Positions 1 through 9,389 of a stretch of 52,987 nt of DNA are shown piece by piece. Both the position numbers and the translations under genes were made by a program. Origin of the DNA: an uncultured Bacteroidia bacterium (GTDB lineage Bacteria; Bacteroidota; Bacteroidia; Bacteroidales; Prolixibacteraceae); the NCBI GenBank assembly GCA_903918045.1, contig CAIXCY010000102.1:1-52987 (forward strand). Direction: 5' to 3'. The notes beneath the pieces were generated by a model. It saw only the letters and a program-made list of their open reading frames with translations, was not told the DNA's origin and did no database searches. Numbering within the stretch: the first letter of the stretch is position 1; each line of letters starts with the position of its first letter.

Positions 1-1172
1 CTGAGTGCATGCTCATAGATTCTCTTCCAGTCATTGCCCAGAAAAGCGGCAATCAGGAGTAAAAGGGTGCTCTGTGGTTGATGAAAGTTTGTTACCATGC
101 CGCTGATTACCTTGAATTTATATCCTGGCACAATGATGATTTGTGTTGAACTTGTGAGAGAAGCAAGCCGATTGCGGTCCAAATAGGCTGATAATGATTC
201 AAATGCGTCATTATGCGAAATGGAACTCTTTGGTTCCTGATAAGGATCCCACTGGCTTATGTGCAGCAATTCAGGATTGATTTGCGGATTTTCAATCACC
301 TTACATCCGATATAATAGAGGCTTTCCAACGTCCTGACGGAGGTTGTTCCGACTGCAATTACCTGGCCATTAAAATTTGCCATGCAATCGATAAGTTCTT
401 TGGAAAAGATAAAATGCTCGGTATGCATATCGTGGCCACCAATGGTATCTGATTTTACCGGCTGGAAAGTCCCGGCTCCCACATGAAGGGTAACCTCTGC
501 ACAATCTATATTTTTATGTGCCAGGGCACCAAAAACGGCAGGGGTAAAATGGAGTCCGGCTGTTGGGGCTGCCACCGATCCTTTTATTTTGGAATAAACA
601 GTCTGATAGCTGGAAAGGTCGACATCTTCCGATTCGCGGTTGAGATAGGGGGGGATCGGAATATTTCCAAAACCCTCCAGAAGGTCGGCAAAATTAAGTT
701 CCGAATTATCCCAGCAGAATTCGATTTCGCAGGAATTATTTGGCAATGCTCTTATTTTTTCAGCCTTGAAGTTTACCTCTTTTCCTGAAAGTGTTATTGT
801 TTGGACCAATATTTCATCTTTCCATTTCTTTAGGTTACCGACAATACATTTCCAGCGGCAGCGTTCTGTCTGAGAAAATGATAAGGCATAATCTTTAGGT
901 GTAAGCGGTTCGAGGCAGAAGATTTCGATTTTGGCGCCAGTCTCTTTCCTGAAAAACAGCCTGGCTCTGATTACCTGTGTGTTATTGAATACAAGCATCG
1001 ATCCGGCGGGAAGGTAGTTTGGAAGGTTATAGAATTGTTCATCGGAAATCACCCCGTTTCTCCAGATCAGCAGGCGTGACCGATCCCTTTCTGAGAGCGC
1101 ATAAGAGGCTATTTGTTCCTCAGGAAGGGGATACGTGTAATCCAGAATTGAGATATTTTGAACTTTATTCAT
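1..1172 (-). CDS. queA: S-adenosylmethionine:tRNA ribosyltransferase-isomerase (3' end cut by window)
   Basis: The enzyme transfers and isomerises the ribose of SAM onto 7-deazaguanine in tRNA, making epoxyqueuosine at the wobble position (queuosine pathway, cytoplasm). Translating the minus strand from the ATG at 1172 gives an open frame of about 390 codons to the window edge with no stop. It starts MNKVQNISILDYTYPLPEEQ and carries the QueA hallmarks SVAAPTAGLHFT, HVGAGTFQPV and TTSVRTLES in the expected order. The last codons read here (VTNFHQPQSTLLLLIAAF) are the conserved C-terminal region, so only a few residues are probably missing. It is longer than E. coli QueA (356 aa), as in a longer Bacteroidota form. 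The start faces the 3' end of the RNase P RNA, about 95 nt upstream on the same strand. Identification is by recognisable motifs and is firm. Confidence 0.95.
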   Translation of the reverse strand, partial: MNKVQNISILDYTYPLPEEQIASYALSERDRSRLLIWRNGVISDEQFYNLPNYLPAGSMLVFNNTQVIRARLFFRKETGAKIEIFCLEPLTPKDYALSFSQTERCRWKCIVGNLKKWKDEILVQTITLSGKEVNFKAEKIRALPNNSCEIEFCWDNSELNFADLLEGFGNIPIPPYLNRESEDVDLSSYQTVYSKIKGSVAAPTAGLHFTPAVFGALAHKNIDCAEVTLHVGAGTFQPVKSDTIGGHDMHTEHFIFSKELIDCMANFNGQVIAVGTTSVRTLESLYYIGCKVIENPQINPELLHISQWDPYQEPKSSISHNDAFESLSAYLDRNRLASLTSSTQIIIVPGYKFKVISGMVTNFHQPQSTLLLLIAAFLGNDWKRIYEHAL

Positions 1173-1264
1173 TGATTATATTGCATTTAGCACAATTGAC
1201 ATTCGCTCAGACGAATTCAGGGCAGTTCTTTATTCTCTGGAGAATGCAATGCTACGGGTAAAAA

Positions 1265-1646
1265 AATCGCAGGCCTGTAAGCCGGGTTCTGTTTTTCATT
1301 CTATCATTTATCTGGGACGGTTGTCACCAACAGCCTCCTGCAGCCTACCCCTTACGTCTTCCGCCCCCCTTTCGGCAGACGAAACCAGGGCGGGCAGCCC
1401 TGTGTTCCGAAGAACTCGTAATATATTTGGCCTTACAATCCATGAGGCGTACGGCTAATCATGTTGCCATGACTACCGGTGGGCTCTTACCCCACCTTTT
1501 CACCCTTATCCCGATTTTCATCGGGACGGTTATTTTCTGTTACACTACTGCGAGTTTACACCCGCCTTCCCGTTAAGAAGCATGGCGCCCTGTATTGCCC
1601 GGACTTTCCTCCCCGATCAATCGGGGCGATAGAACAGCCTGCGAAG
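1265..1646 (-). ncRNA. rnpB: RNase P RNA (bacterial class A)
   Basis: This is the catalytic RNA that trims the 5' leader of precursor tRNAs. Read on the minus strand it starts with the conserved GAGGAAAGTCCGGGC block (complement near 1598-1613) and ends with ACAGAACCCGGCTTACAGGC (complement near 1272-1291). The outer helix P1 can be drawn exactly: 1637-1644 pairs with 1267-1274 (TCGCAGGC with GCCTGCGA, minus strand). The inner landmarks GGGTGAAAAGGTGGGGTAAG and the AGGGCTGCCCGCCCT-like stem are also present. The length of about 380 nt is normal. The open reading frames across it are shadows and should not be annotated. Confidence 0.95.
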
Positions 1647-1649
1647 CTG

Positions 1650-1657
1650 CAAATTTA
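1650..1657 (-). promoter_or_regulatory. Probable -7 box of rnpB
   Basis: The plus strand reads CAAATTTA, so the minus strand has TAAATTTG, a match to the Bacteroidota -7 consensus TAnnTTTG. It lies six bases upstream of the first nucleotide of helix P1 (1644), where a start site would be expected. A TTG about 24 nt further upstream could serve as the -33 box. Confidence 0.6.
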
Positions 1658-1805
1658 CAAAATCAATCAGATAAGTTTTTGCAAGTCGGTGAATATTTTA
1701 CCTTTCCTTGTTCAGGTCTCTGATTTTTGAGTAAATTAGCGGTTTGCTTATTTCTTTCAACACCCTTTCATAATCAGGTTGTTGATCTTAACATTTTAAT
1801 TTGGC

Positions 1806-4745
1806 GTGGGACAAAAATTTATCGTGGCGGTTTCGGAACACCGTTTATTTGGATTTCTTATTTTACCGTATCTTGCTGAAGATGGGGAGGATAATAATTA
1901 TTTTACTATCTCTAAGCGCATTCGTGTCCATGACCTCGCAAATGAGCCCTTTTCTTTTTCTCCCTTTGAATCTCAACTTGTAAGGCTTACCGAAAAGTAC
2001 GCGGATGAAAATTTAGCTAAAAAGTATAATAAAAAAGGGACCTTAAACGATTTTTATAAAAATGTCAAGTCGGATGAGTTCAGTAAAAAACTCGTCCCCT
2101 ATATTGAGGAGATTATGGTTCGTTGCCTCGATATTCTGAAGACTACAGACATACCTGTCTATTTTAAACGGGCTAAATACAACAATATTTATGAGGATGA
2201 CCGGATCGAGCTGTGCTTTGAGGATACCCGGGCAGTATTTAACTTTCATAAACTTGAAAACGAAACCCGTTATTATCTGACAATCCGAAATGGAGATAAG
2301 GAACTATCCTTACTGCACCAGAATATGGTGATGCTTGTTAATGAACCGTGCCGGCTGTTCTACCAAAATAAGCTCTATTTTTTCGAAGATATTTCGGGAT
2401 CGAAACTACTCCCCTTTTTCGAAAAAGAATACATCAGCATCCCGCATAGTGTTGAAGAGAAATACTTTGGCTCTTTTATTTTAAATGCAGTCAAGAGTCA
2501 GGAAATCAGCTATTCAGGATTTGAAATTTTAGATATGACGGCCGGAAGAGAGGCAATTCTTTCGGTCGAATCTGACCTTTCGGGGTTTCCTGTCTTCATA
2601 CCTGTTTTTAAGTATAACGATCAGCGAATTTCGGCAGGTGATGATGGTAAAAAGATTGCATCCTTTGAAGTGAACGATGGAAACTACATTTTCAGACGGT
2701 ATGAAAAAGATCAGTTTTGGGAAATTGAAATCATTAAGGCCCTTCGCGTTGTTGGATTGATAGGTGAAACTCCGAATTTAAAATTGCAGCTTTATACTGA
2801 GGACCAGGCTAAAGCGTGGTATGAGGCCATTGCATGGCTTTCGAAGCACGAGGATGATCTAAAAAAAATAGGAATTTCAGTAAGTCAGGAGCGTCTGGAG
2901 CATACCTATTTTACAGGAGCGCAAACACTGGAATTAAAGGTCAGCCAAACAAGTGATTGGTTTGATGTTTTTGCTACTGTCACTTTTGGACAGTATTCCT
3001 TTCCCTTTGTGAGATTGAGGAAGAATATCCTTGGACAAATCAGGGAATTTAAATTGCCCGATGGCCAGATTGCCATTTTGCCGGAGGAGTGGTTCGCGAG
3101 GTACCAGGCAATTTTTAGTTTTGGAAAAACCGGAGAACAAGCTGTCAGATTACAGAATTACCATTTTATGCTTATTGAAGAGCTGGCTGATGATCCGAAA
3201 GTATCTACGCATGAGAAGATCGCCCGGTTGGCCAATTCAGTTATTGTTCCTCAGGAAAAGCCTGAAGGTCTGAATGCATCGCTTCGAAATTATCAACAGG
3301 AGGGGTATAACTGGATGTACAATCTGTATGTGAATAACCTGGGGGGGTGCCTTGCGGATGATATGGGTTTGGGGAAGACTATTCAGGCGCTATCGCTATT
3401 ACTAAAATTGAAGAGACAGGATTCCGTATATCCCCATTTTGAACCCCTAAGTTCAGGGCAACTCTCCTTATTTGCTTCTGCAGAACCGGATGCAGTTAAG
3501 CCCCAGCCCGGCTCGCTGATTGTTTTGCCAGTCTCCCTTGTCCACAATTGGGAAAAAGAGATCCGGAAATTTGCCCCTTCAATGAAAACATATGTATATA
3601 GCGGAGCAAGACGGCGGGAAAAAAGCGTTTTAAATGATATAATATCCAATTTTGATATCATTCTAACTACTTACGGAACAGTTCGGAACGATGCAGAGGA
3701 GTTCTTCCGCAACGATTTTTTCTACCTTATCCTCGACGAGAGTCAAACAATTAAGAATAGTGAGTCAAAAACCTATAAAACGATCACAGGTATTCATTCA
3801 CAACATCGGATTGTATTGACCGGGACTCCAATAGAGAATTCATTGTCTGATCTTTGGGCACAAATGAACTTTCTGAATCGGGGGTTACTTGGGAGTAAAA
3901 ACTATTTCAAACAGGAGTTTCTTATTCCTATCGAGCGGGACAATCTTCCCGAGGCTAGGGAGCGGCTACATAAACTGATTCATCCGTTTATGCTTAGGCG
4001 GACCAAAGAGGAGGTTGCAAAGGACCTCCCTGCTTTAACCGAGGAGACCATCGTTGTAGAGATGACCCCAGAACAGTTTGAGTTTTATGAAACCGAGAAA
4101 TCGGCAGTAAGAAACGTGCTGCTCGATAACTTTCAGGAGGACAAATTGCAAAAATCAACCTTCTTTGTCTTACAAGCCCTTACCCGGCTACGGCAAATCG
4201 CCATTCATCCCAGGTTAATTGACAGTAATTCAACCTTTGAATCGGGAAAATTCAACGATATTATGGCTATGCTTTCGATTCTGGTCTCTGAAAATCATAA
4301 AATACTGGTTTTTTCCTCTTTTGTCAAACACCTTAAGTTATTTGCAAACGAATTTGCCAAAGAACAATGGAATTACAGTATGCTTACGGGTCAAACAACT
4401 GACAGAAAAGAGGTTATTGATGAATTCCAGGAAAATCCTGAAAAGAAAATCTTTTTGATATCACTTAAAGCCGGAGGTGTGGGATTAAATCTTACTGCGG
4501 CAGACTATATTTTTATTACTGATCCATGGTGGAACCCTGCTGCCGAGATGCAGGCTATTAGTCGTGCTCACCGGATTGGTCAGGATAAAAAGGTATTTGT
4601 TTACCGGTTTATCTCCGAAAACTCCATTGAAGAGAAGATACAGCAACTGCAGGAGCGAAAATCAAAGCTGGCCAACCAATTTGTGAACTCCGCTGATCCT
4701 TTCAGAGATATCTCAAAAAATGAGGTTTTGGATCTTTTTGAATAA
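1806..4745 (+). CDS. SNF2-family DEAD/DEAH-box helicase (RapA/HepA-like)
   Basis: This is a 979-aa Swi2/Snf2 ATPase that probably remodels protein-DNA or RNA polymerase complexes in the cytoplasm. The N-terminal half (about 1-480) is the poorly characterised region usual for Bacteroidota members. The motor follows: motif I GGCLADDMGLGKT (about residue 512), motif II DESQ, a variant of DExH in DESQTIKN, motif III LTGTPIEN, then the helicase C lobe with LKAGGVGLNLTAADYIF and motif VI QAISRAHRIGQ. The start is GTG at 1806 (MGQKFIVAVSEHRLFG), which matches how Bacteroidota homologues begin; no in-frame ATG lies near. It stands alone, followed by a hairpin terminator. The exact cellular role cannot be told from sequence. 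Confidence 0.93.
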   Translation: MGQKFIVAVSEHRLFGFLILPYLAEDGEDNNYFTISKRIRVHDLANEPFSFSPFESQLVRLTEKYADENLAKKYNKKGTLNDFYKNVKSDEFSKKLVPYIEEIMVRCLDILKTTDIPVYFKRAKYNNIYEDDRIELCFEDTRAVFNFHKLENETRYYLTIRNGDKELSLLHQNMVMLVNEPCRLFYQNKLYFFEDISGSKLLPFFEKEYISIPHSVEEKYFGSFILNAVKSQEISYSGFEILDMTAGREAILSVESDLSGFPVFIPVFKYNDQRISAGDDGKKIASFEVNDGNYIFRRYEKDQFWEIEIIKALRVVGLIGETPNLKLQLYTEDQAKAWYEAIAWLSKHEDDLKKIGISVSQERLEHTYFTGAQTLELKVSQTSDWFDVFATVTFGQYSFPFVRLRKNILGQIREFKLPDGQIAILPEEWFARYQAIFSFGKTGEQAVRLQNYHFMLIEELADDPKVSTHEKIARLANSVIVPQEKPEGLNASLRNYQQEGYNWMYNLYVNNLGGCLADDMGLGKTIQALSLLLKLKRQDSVYPHFEPLSSGQLSLFASAEPDAVKPQPGSLIVLPVSLVHNWEKEIRKFAPSMKTYVYSGARRREKSVLNDIISNFDIILTTYGTVRNDAEEFFRNDFFYLILDESQTIKNSESKTYKTITGIHSQHRIVLTGTPIENSLSDLWAQMNFLNRGLLGSKNYFKQEFLIPIERDNLPEARERLHKLIHPFMLRRTKEEVAKDLPALTEETIVVEMTPEQFEFYETEKSAVRNVLLDNFQEDKLQKSTFFVLQALTRLRQIAIHPRLIDSNSTFESGKFNDIMAMLSILVSENHKILVFSSFVKHLKLFANEFAKEQWNYSMLTGQTTDRKEVIDEFQENPEKKIFLISLKAGGVGLNLTAADYIFITDPWWNPAAEMQAISRAHRIGQDKKVFVYRFISENSIEEKIQQLQERKSKLANQFVNSADPFRDISKNEVLDLFE

Positions 4746-4751
4746 AAATTG

Positions 4752-4783
4752 AAAAGGATGAAACCGGGCGGCTCCATCCTTTT
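4752..4783 (+). terminator. Hairpin terminator after the SNF2 gene
   Basis: A perfect 9-bp inverted repeat, AAAAGGATG (4752-4760) and CATCCTTTT (4775-4783), lies seven bases after the stop codon with a G/C-rich loop. The right arm itself ends in four Ts, with no longer T tract beyond. Confidence 0.6.
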
Positions 4784-5091
4784 ACTAAAACTAACCAAAC
4801 TAACTAACCTAACTAAACCTAAACTTATGAAAAAAAATGTACCACAAAGATAATGGTGTAACATATAGTTTTCCAAATAATTAGTGTTAAATAATTATAA
4901 AATCAGAAGGAGTTGCCAATATACTTTTCATCGAACCATACAATGTGGCGGTTATTCGTTTAAAAGCAGCTAATCGATGGCGGTCAGTTTCCCGCTTCTA
5001 TATTTAGAGTGAACAATCTTCAGTTTACTCAAAAGAAGCTGTTCTGAATATTAAACATTTATTTGCAGTCGTTTTAAATGGAAAAAATAAA
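4784..5091. other. Intergenic stretch with a decayed gene-leader sequence
   Basis: This gap holds no convincing gene. At 4788-4826 a run built on AACTAAC/CCTAAAC-type steps leads directly into ATGAAAAAAAATG (4827), and that frame closes after eight codons (MKKNVPQR). The combination resembles the leaders in front of exported TonB-receptor genes in this phylum, so it may be a stranded 5' end of a lost gene. The rest is A/T-rich upstream DNA of secDF. Confidence 0.35.
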
Positions 5092-5099
5092 TATCTTTG
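5092..5099 (+). promoter_or_regulatory. -7 box of secDF
   Basis: TATCTTTG matches TAnnTTTG exactly and lies 61 bases before the secDF start codon in an A/T-rich region. A TTTG at 5062-5065 is a possible but rather distant -33 box. Confidence 0.6.
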
Positions 5100-5160
5100 C
5101 CAACTGAATTTTTTTAGTAGATATATATAATTCAATACAGATAATTAAACCTTTTATCCA

Positions 5161-8100
5161 ATGCAGAATAGAGGACTGATTCGGCTTTTAGCCATCTCGT
5201 TAGCTTTAGTGTGTTTTTACCAGCTTTATTTCACTTTCAAGACCTATTCGGTAGAGAAAGATGCTAAGGCTTATGGTGTTAAACAGGCAAGACTAAAAAA
5301 CCCAGGTGCAACTCCGCTGGAGTTAGAGGCACTTGCACAAAAGAAGGAAGCAAATTACCTTGACTCGATTGCCAGTCAGCCTGTTTACAACTTTTTGGGT
5401 TTGCGTAAGTACACTTATCGTGAAGTGAATGAATTCGCTATTCCTCTGGGTCTCGACCTTAAAGGGGGTATGAACGTCACACTCGAGATTTCTGTAGTTG
5501 ATCTGATTAAAGCAATGTCTGGTTTTAGTACTGATTCAACATTTGTTAAGGCAATTGCATTGGCAACCAAAAATGAGCGGACCAATAGTCAGGATGATTT
5601 TGTAACCTTGTTTGGCAAGGCTTTCGAAACTGTTGATCCGAATGCTAAGCTGGCTGCTATTTTCAATACGTTGGATTTGAGAGATAAAGTGAATTTCAAC
5701 TCCTCCAATGCCGATGTAATCAAAGTTATCCGTAAGGAGACCAATAGCGCTATTGATAACTCATTCCAGATTCTGCGCACGCGTATTGACCGTTTCGGTG
5801 TTGCACAGCCAAATATTCAGCAGCTTCAGACCAAGGGTAGGATTCTTGTAGAGCTTCCAGGAGTTAAGGATCCTAAGCGGGTAAGAAAACTTTTACAGGG
5901 AACTGCAAATCTTGAATTCTGGGAAACCCATGAGAACAGCGAAGTTTATCCTTATTTACTGGAAGCAAACAAACGTCTTCGCGAAATTAATGAAGCAAGT
6001 AAAGCAATCACGGTAAGTAAAGAGAGTGCCAAGCTTACCAGTGCAAAGGATACAGCCAAATCACACGATTTACTTAGCGAGGTTAAAAAGCAGGGTAAAG
6101 ATTCTCTGGCCGCCGGATCAGCTGCCGATATAGCAAAAAACTTCCCGTTATTCTCCGTATTGTCTCCAAACACATCGCGCGATGGCCAGATTATGCGAGG
6201 TCCCGTTGTTGGATATACACATAGCAAGGATACAGCTCAGGTTAGTGAATACCTGAATTTGCCTCAGATTAAATCAATATTCCCAAGAACGATCTTGTTC
6301 AGATGGACAGCTCAACCTACTCAGAAAGAGGGTAATTTCTTCCAGTTAATTGCACTAAAGGTGACTAACCGTGATGGACGCGCCCCACTCGAAGGTGATG
6401 TTGTATCGGATGCCCGTCAGGACTTTGGACAAAATAAATCAAACAGCGTTGTGGATATGAACATGACTGCTGAGGGAGCCAAAATATGGCAGCGTATGAC
6501 CCGCGAAAATATCGGTAAGAGTGTTGCCGTAGTTCTCGATAATTATGTACAATCGTTCCCAACTGTTCAGGGCGAAATTCCTAACGGACGAACTGAAATT
6601 TCAGGAAACTTTACAGTAGAAGAGGCAAAGGATTTGGCAAACATGTTGAAATCGGGTAAGATGCCTGCTTCAGCAAAGATCGTTGCAGAAGAGATTGTCG
6701 GACCTACATTGGGAAGGGAATCAATCCAGAGCGGTATGATCTCTTTCTTTGTAGCATTCCTGCTGGTTCTCTCCTATATGATTGTTTTTTATAGCAGAGG
6801 CGCCGGATTGGCTGCAAATATGGCACTTGGTGTGAACCTTATCTTCGTCGTTGGTATTCTGGCTTGCATAGGCGCCGTACTTACCCTTCCTGGTATTGCG
6901 GGGATGGTCCTCACAATAGGTATGGCGGTGGATGCGAATGTATTGATCTACGAACGAATAGAAGAGGAGGTTCGGGCAGGAAAAGGGGTACGTCTTGCTA
7001 TTAAAGACGGATTCTGGCATGCTTATTCTGCAATTATCGACGGTCACGTAACTTCACTCTTAACAGGTATCGTACTTTATGTATTCGGTTCAGGACCTAT
7101 CAAAGGTTTTGCTACCACCCTGATCATTGGTATTATAACCTCACTTTTCACCTCGATCTTTATCACCCGTCTGATTTTTGAACGTTGGTTGGATAAAAAT
7201 AAGAAAATCACCTTCATTACTGACTGGTCTAAAGAGTGGTTGCGGCATGCTAAGGTTCCATTTATCCAGAGCCGTAAATTCTTCTACTATTTCTCCGGAA
7301 CTCTGATATTGATTTCAATCCTGTCGCTTACCTTTAAAGGTTTGAACTACTCCATTGACTTCAAGGGGGGACGTACCTATGTGGTTCGTTTTGACCATGA
7401 CATCAATGTTGAATCTGTTGTGAAAACATTAGAACCCGTTTTTGGCACAGCACCTGAAGTTAAAACTTATGGTGGTAATAACCAGGTCAGAATCACTACC
7501 GATTATAAGATTACAGAAGAGGGTGAAAATATAGATTCACAAATTGAAAGTCTGCTTTACAAAGGATTGAAACCATTAATTGATCCCAAAGTGACTGAGG
7601 CAAGGTTCCTCTCAGATTATCAGCTGAGCTCCCAGAAAGTGGGACCTACAATCTCGGATGATATTAAAAGACAAGCGGTATTTGCAGTAATCTTTGCCCT
7701 TTTGATCATCTTCCTTTATATCGCATTCCGGTTCAGGAACTGGTCAATGGGTATCGGAGGTTTGGTTTCACTGGCTCATGATGCAATTATCCTGCTTGGT
7801 ACATACTCTTTGCTTGACGGATATCTCTCCTTCTCGCTCGCTGTGGACCAATCGTTTATTGCGGCAATCCTGACTGTACTTGGTTATTCGATCAATGACA
7901 CCGTTGTTGTCTATGACCGTTTACGGGAGTACCTTCACCTTCATCCGAAACAGGAGACTTTAAAGACCTATAATGATGCAATGAACAGCACCTTACGTCG
8001 TACCTTCAGTACATCGCTTACGGTATTAATCGTTTTGGTTGCAATCTTCCTTTTTGGAGGTACTTCAATCAAAGGATTTATCTTTGCCATGTTGTTTGGT

Positions 8101-8196
8101 ATCTTCGTAGGGACTTATTCTTCTGTCTTTGTGGCTACTCCAATCGCTTATGATTCTTTGCCAAAGAGCAAAAGAATTGAATCGGACAAAAAATAA
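5161..8196 (+). CDS. secDF: Fused protein translocase subunit SecDF
   Basis: SecD and SecF are accessory membrane subunits of the Sec translocon; they use the proton-motive force to pull exported proteins across the inner membrane. The 1011-aa protein carries both halves. The SecD half has an N-terminal membrane segment, the GLDLKGGMNVTLE motif (about residue 95), a large periplasmic P1 region with the RTRIDRFGV block, and the helices with GMAVDANVLIYERI (about 586). The SecF half has YSIDFKGGRTYVV (about 729) and the helix pair with SINDTVVVYDRLRE (about 910). The fusion is standard in Bacteroidota. The insertion between P1 blocks (about 280-330) is rich in Lys, Ser and Ala and looks low in complexity. 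It is a single-gene unit with its own promoter and terminator. Confidence 0.97.
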   Translation: MQNRGLIRLLAISLALVCFYQLYFTFKTYSVEKDAKAYGVKQARLKNPGATPLELEALAQKKEANYLDSIASQPVYNFLGLRKYTYREVNEFAIPLGLDLKGGMNVTLEISVVDLIKAMSGFSTDSTFVKAIALATKNERTNSQDDFVTLFGKAFETVDPNAKLAAIFNTLDLRDKVNFNSSNADVIKVIRKETNSAIDNSFQILRTRIDRFGVAQPNIQQLQTKGRILVELPGVKDPKRVRKLLQGTANLEFWETHENSEVYPYLLEANKRLREINEASKAITVSKESAKLTSAKDTAKSHDLLSEVKKQGKDSLAAGSAADIAKNFPLFSVLSPNTSRDGQIMRGPVVGYTHSKDTAQVSEYLNLPQIKSIFPRTILFRWTAQPTQKEGNFFQLIALKVTNRDGRAPLEGDVVSDARQDFGQNKSNSVVDMNMTAEGAKIWQRMTRENIGKSVAVVLDNYVQSFPTVQGEIPNGRTEISGNFTVEEAKDLANMLKSGKMPASAKIVAEEIVGPTLGRESIQSGMISFFVAFLLVLSYMIVFYSRGAGLAANMALGVNLIFVVGILACIGAVLTLPGIAGMVLTIGMAVDANVLIYERIEEEVRAGKGVRLAIKDGFWHAYSAIIDGHVTSLLTGIVLYVFGSGPIKGFATTLIIGIITSLFTSIFITRLIFERWLDKNKKITFITDWSKEWLRHAKVPFIQSRKFFYYFSGTLILISILSLTFKGLNYSIDFKGGRTYVVRFDHDINVESVVKTLEPVFGTAPEVKTYGGNNQVRITTDYKITEEGENIDSQIESLLYKGLKPLIDPKVTEARFLSDYQLSSQKVGPTISDDIKRQAVFAVIFALLIIFLYIAFRFRNWSMGIGGLVSLAHDAIILLGTYSLLDGYLSFSLAVDQSFIAAILTVLGYSINDTVVVYDRLREYLHLHPKQETLKTYNDAMNSTLRRTFSTSLTVLIVLVAIFLFGGTSIKGFIFAMLFGIFVGTYSSVFVATPIAYDSLPKSKRIESDKK

Positions 8197-8219
8197 ACGA
8201 AATTCAAATTTCTGAAAAG

Positions 8220-8249
8220 ACCCGGCCTGATAAAGCGCCGGGTTTTTTT
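8220..8249 (+). terminator. Rho-independent terminator of secDF
   Basis: ACCCGGC (8220-8226) pairs with GCCGGGT (8237-8243), followed by a T tract (8243-8249). It lies 23 bases after the secDF stop and is a textbook intrinsic terminator. Confidence 0.9.
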
Positions 8250-8293
8250 ATGAAAGGAACCAATTGCACAGCACAATCAAGGATGGAAATTTA

Positions 8294-8301
8294 TATCTTT
8301 G
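8294..8301 (+). promoter_or_regulatory. -7 box of the tatA-like gene
   Basis: TATCTTTG matches TAnnTTTG exactly and ends 17 bases before the ATG at 8319, so the leader would be short. It follows directly on the secDF terminator. Confidence 0.6.
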
Positions 8302-8318
8302 TAAAAAAGTAAAGTAAA

Positions 8319-8588
8319 ATGGGACATATTATACTCTTTTTCAGTGGCGGCGAGATCATGGTCGTAGTTTTTTTCGCGTTACTCTTCTTTGGCGCTGACG
8401 CAATTCCCGGGCTTGCGCGGACGGTTGGAAAGGGAATGCGCGAATTTAATAAGGCGACAGCCGATCTCAAGAGTGAGTTTGAAAACCATACTGCAGATAT
8501 TAAACAGGATCTTACCAAAATGACCGATAAACTTGAAAAGGGTGTTTCGGAGACAAAACGTAAGATTGATGAGGAACTGAAAGATTAA
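8319..8588 (+). CDS. tatA: Twin-arginine translocase TatA/TatE family subunit
   Basis: TatA forms the protein-conducting part of the Tat system, which exports folded proteins through the inner membrane. The 89-aa product has the family plan: a very short N-terminal stretch, one membrane helix (about residues 11-27, EIMVVVFFALLFFGADAIP), then the Pro hinge and an amphipathic helix starting LARTVGKGMREF. The remaining 45 residues are a charged, probably helical tail rich in Lys and Asp. The FFGAD-IPGLAR segment is the conserved signature. TatC is not in this window. A TatB role cannot be excluded, since Bacteroidota often have only one or two such paralogues. Confidence 0.85.
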   Translation: MGHIILFFSGGEIMVVVFFALLFFGADAIPGLARTVGKGMREFNKATADLKSEFENHTADIKQDLTKMTDKLEKGVSETKRKIDEELKD

Positions 8589-8730
8589 GAATGCGATTGT
8601 GTTGTCGGTTTAGCCTTGAAATCCGGTAACTTTTTAAGAATCGGAATTTTTTCAGTTTAATTCATTATAAATGTATAATTATTGGCAATTTGCACTTTAT
8701 ATCCTGATTTTCTAATTTCCCCCTTTTTCT

Positions 8731-9384
8731 ATGCTTAAAGCGGAATTACTTGTTAAATCGTTTGGTGACCTTAAAGTTTTAAAGGGGATTTCTCTGGAAG
8801 TTAATACAGGGGAGATTGTTTCGATTGTAGGGGCAAGCGGTGCCGGGAAAACCACATTACTTCAAATCCTTGGCACGCTGGGTAAACCAGATTCAGGGAA
8901 TGTCTGGATTAATCAACGGAGTGTATTTTCGATGGGAGAGAAGGAGCTATCCCGTTTCCGGAATACCGAGATCGGATTTGTATTTCAGTTTCATCATTTA
9001 CTACCCGAATTTACCGCTTTTGAGAATGTGTGTATTCCTGGTTATATTGCCCGGAGTACCCGTAAAGAGGTCGAGTCCCGGGCACGGGAACTGCTTAAGT
9101 TGCTCGAATTGACCGATCGTCTCGACCATAAACCTTCTCAGCTCTCGGGTGGGGAAAAGCAAAGAGTGGCCGTAGCGCGTGCCCTGATCAATAATCCTTC
9201 CATCATTTTGGCAGACGAGCCCTCGGGAAACCTCGATTCCCGTAATCAGGAAGAGTTATACAGGCTATTTTTTAACCTGCGCGAAAAATTTGGACAAACC
9301 TTTATCATCGTTACTCACGATGAACATTTTGCCGGCATGACCGATCGGATGATTCATATCAGGGATGGGGTGGTGGAAATCTGA
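8731..9384 (+). CDS. lolD: ABC transporter ATP-binding protein, LolD type
   Basis: This 217-aa ATPase most resembles LolD, which powers release of lipoproteins from the inner membrane to LolA; related MacB-type ATPases are close. Visible motifs are Walker [10 protein letters not shown] (about residues 34-42), the Q-loop [18 protein letters not shown] typical of the LolD/MacB group, signature [15 protein letters not shown], Walker [13 protein letters not shown] and the switch His in IVTHDEHFA. No permease gene is adjacent, which is common for lolD in Bacteroidota. It ends 5 bp from the stop of the oppositely oriented gene at 9390, and no hairpin terminator separates them. Confidence 0.85.
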   Translation: MLKAELLVKSFGDLKVLKGISLEVNTGEIVSIVGASGAGKTTLLQILGTLGKPDSGNVWINQRSVFSMGEKELSRFRNTEIGFVFQFHHLLPEFTAFENVCIPGYIARSTRKEVESRARELLKLLELTDRLDHKPSQLSGGEKQRVAVARALINNPSIILADEPSGNLDSRNQEELYRLFFNLREKFGQTFIIVTHDEHFAGMTDRMIHIRDGVVEI

Positions 9385-9389
9385 TTCTT

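Noticed and set aside
1249-1730. Small plus-strand frames across 1249-1730
   Set aside because: They lie over the RNase P RNA, which explains the sequence fully.
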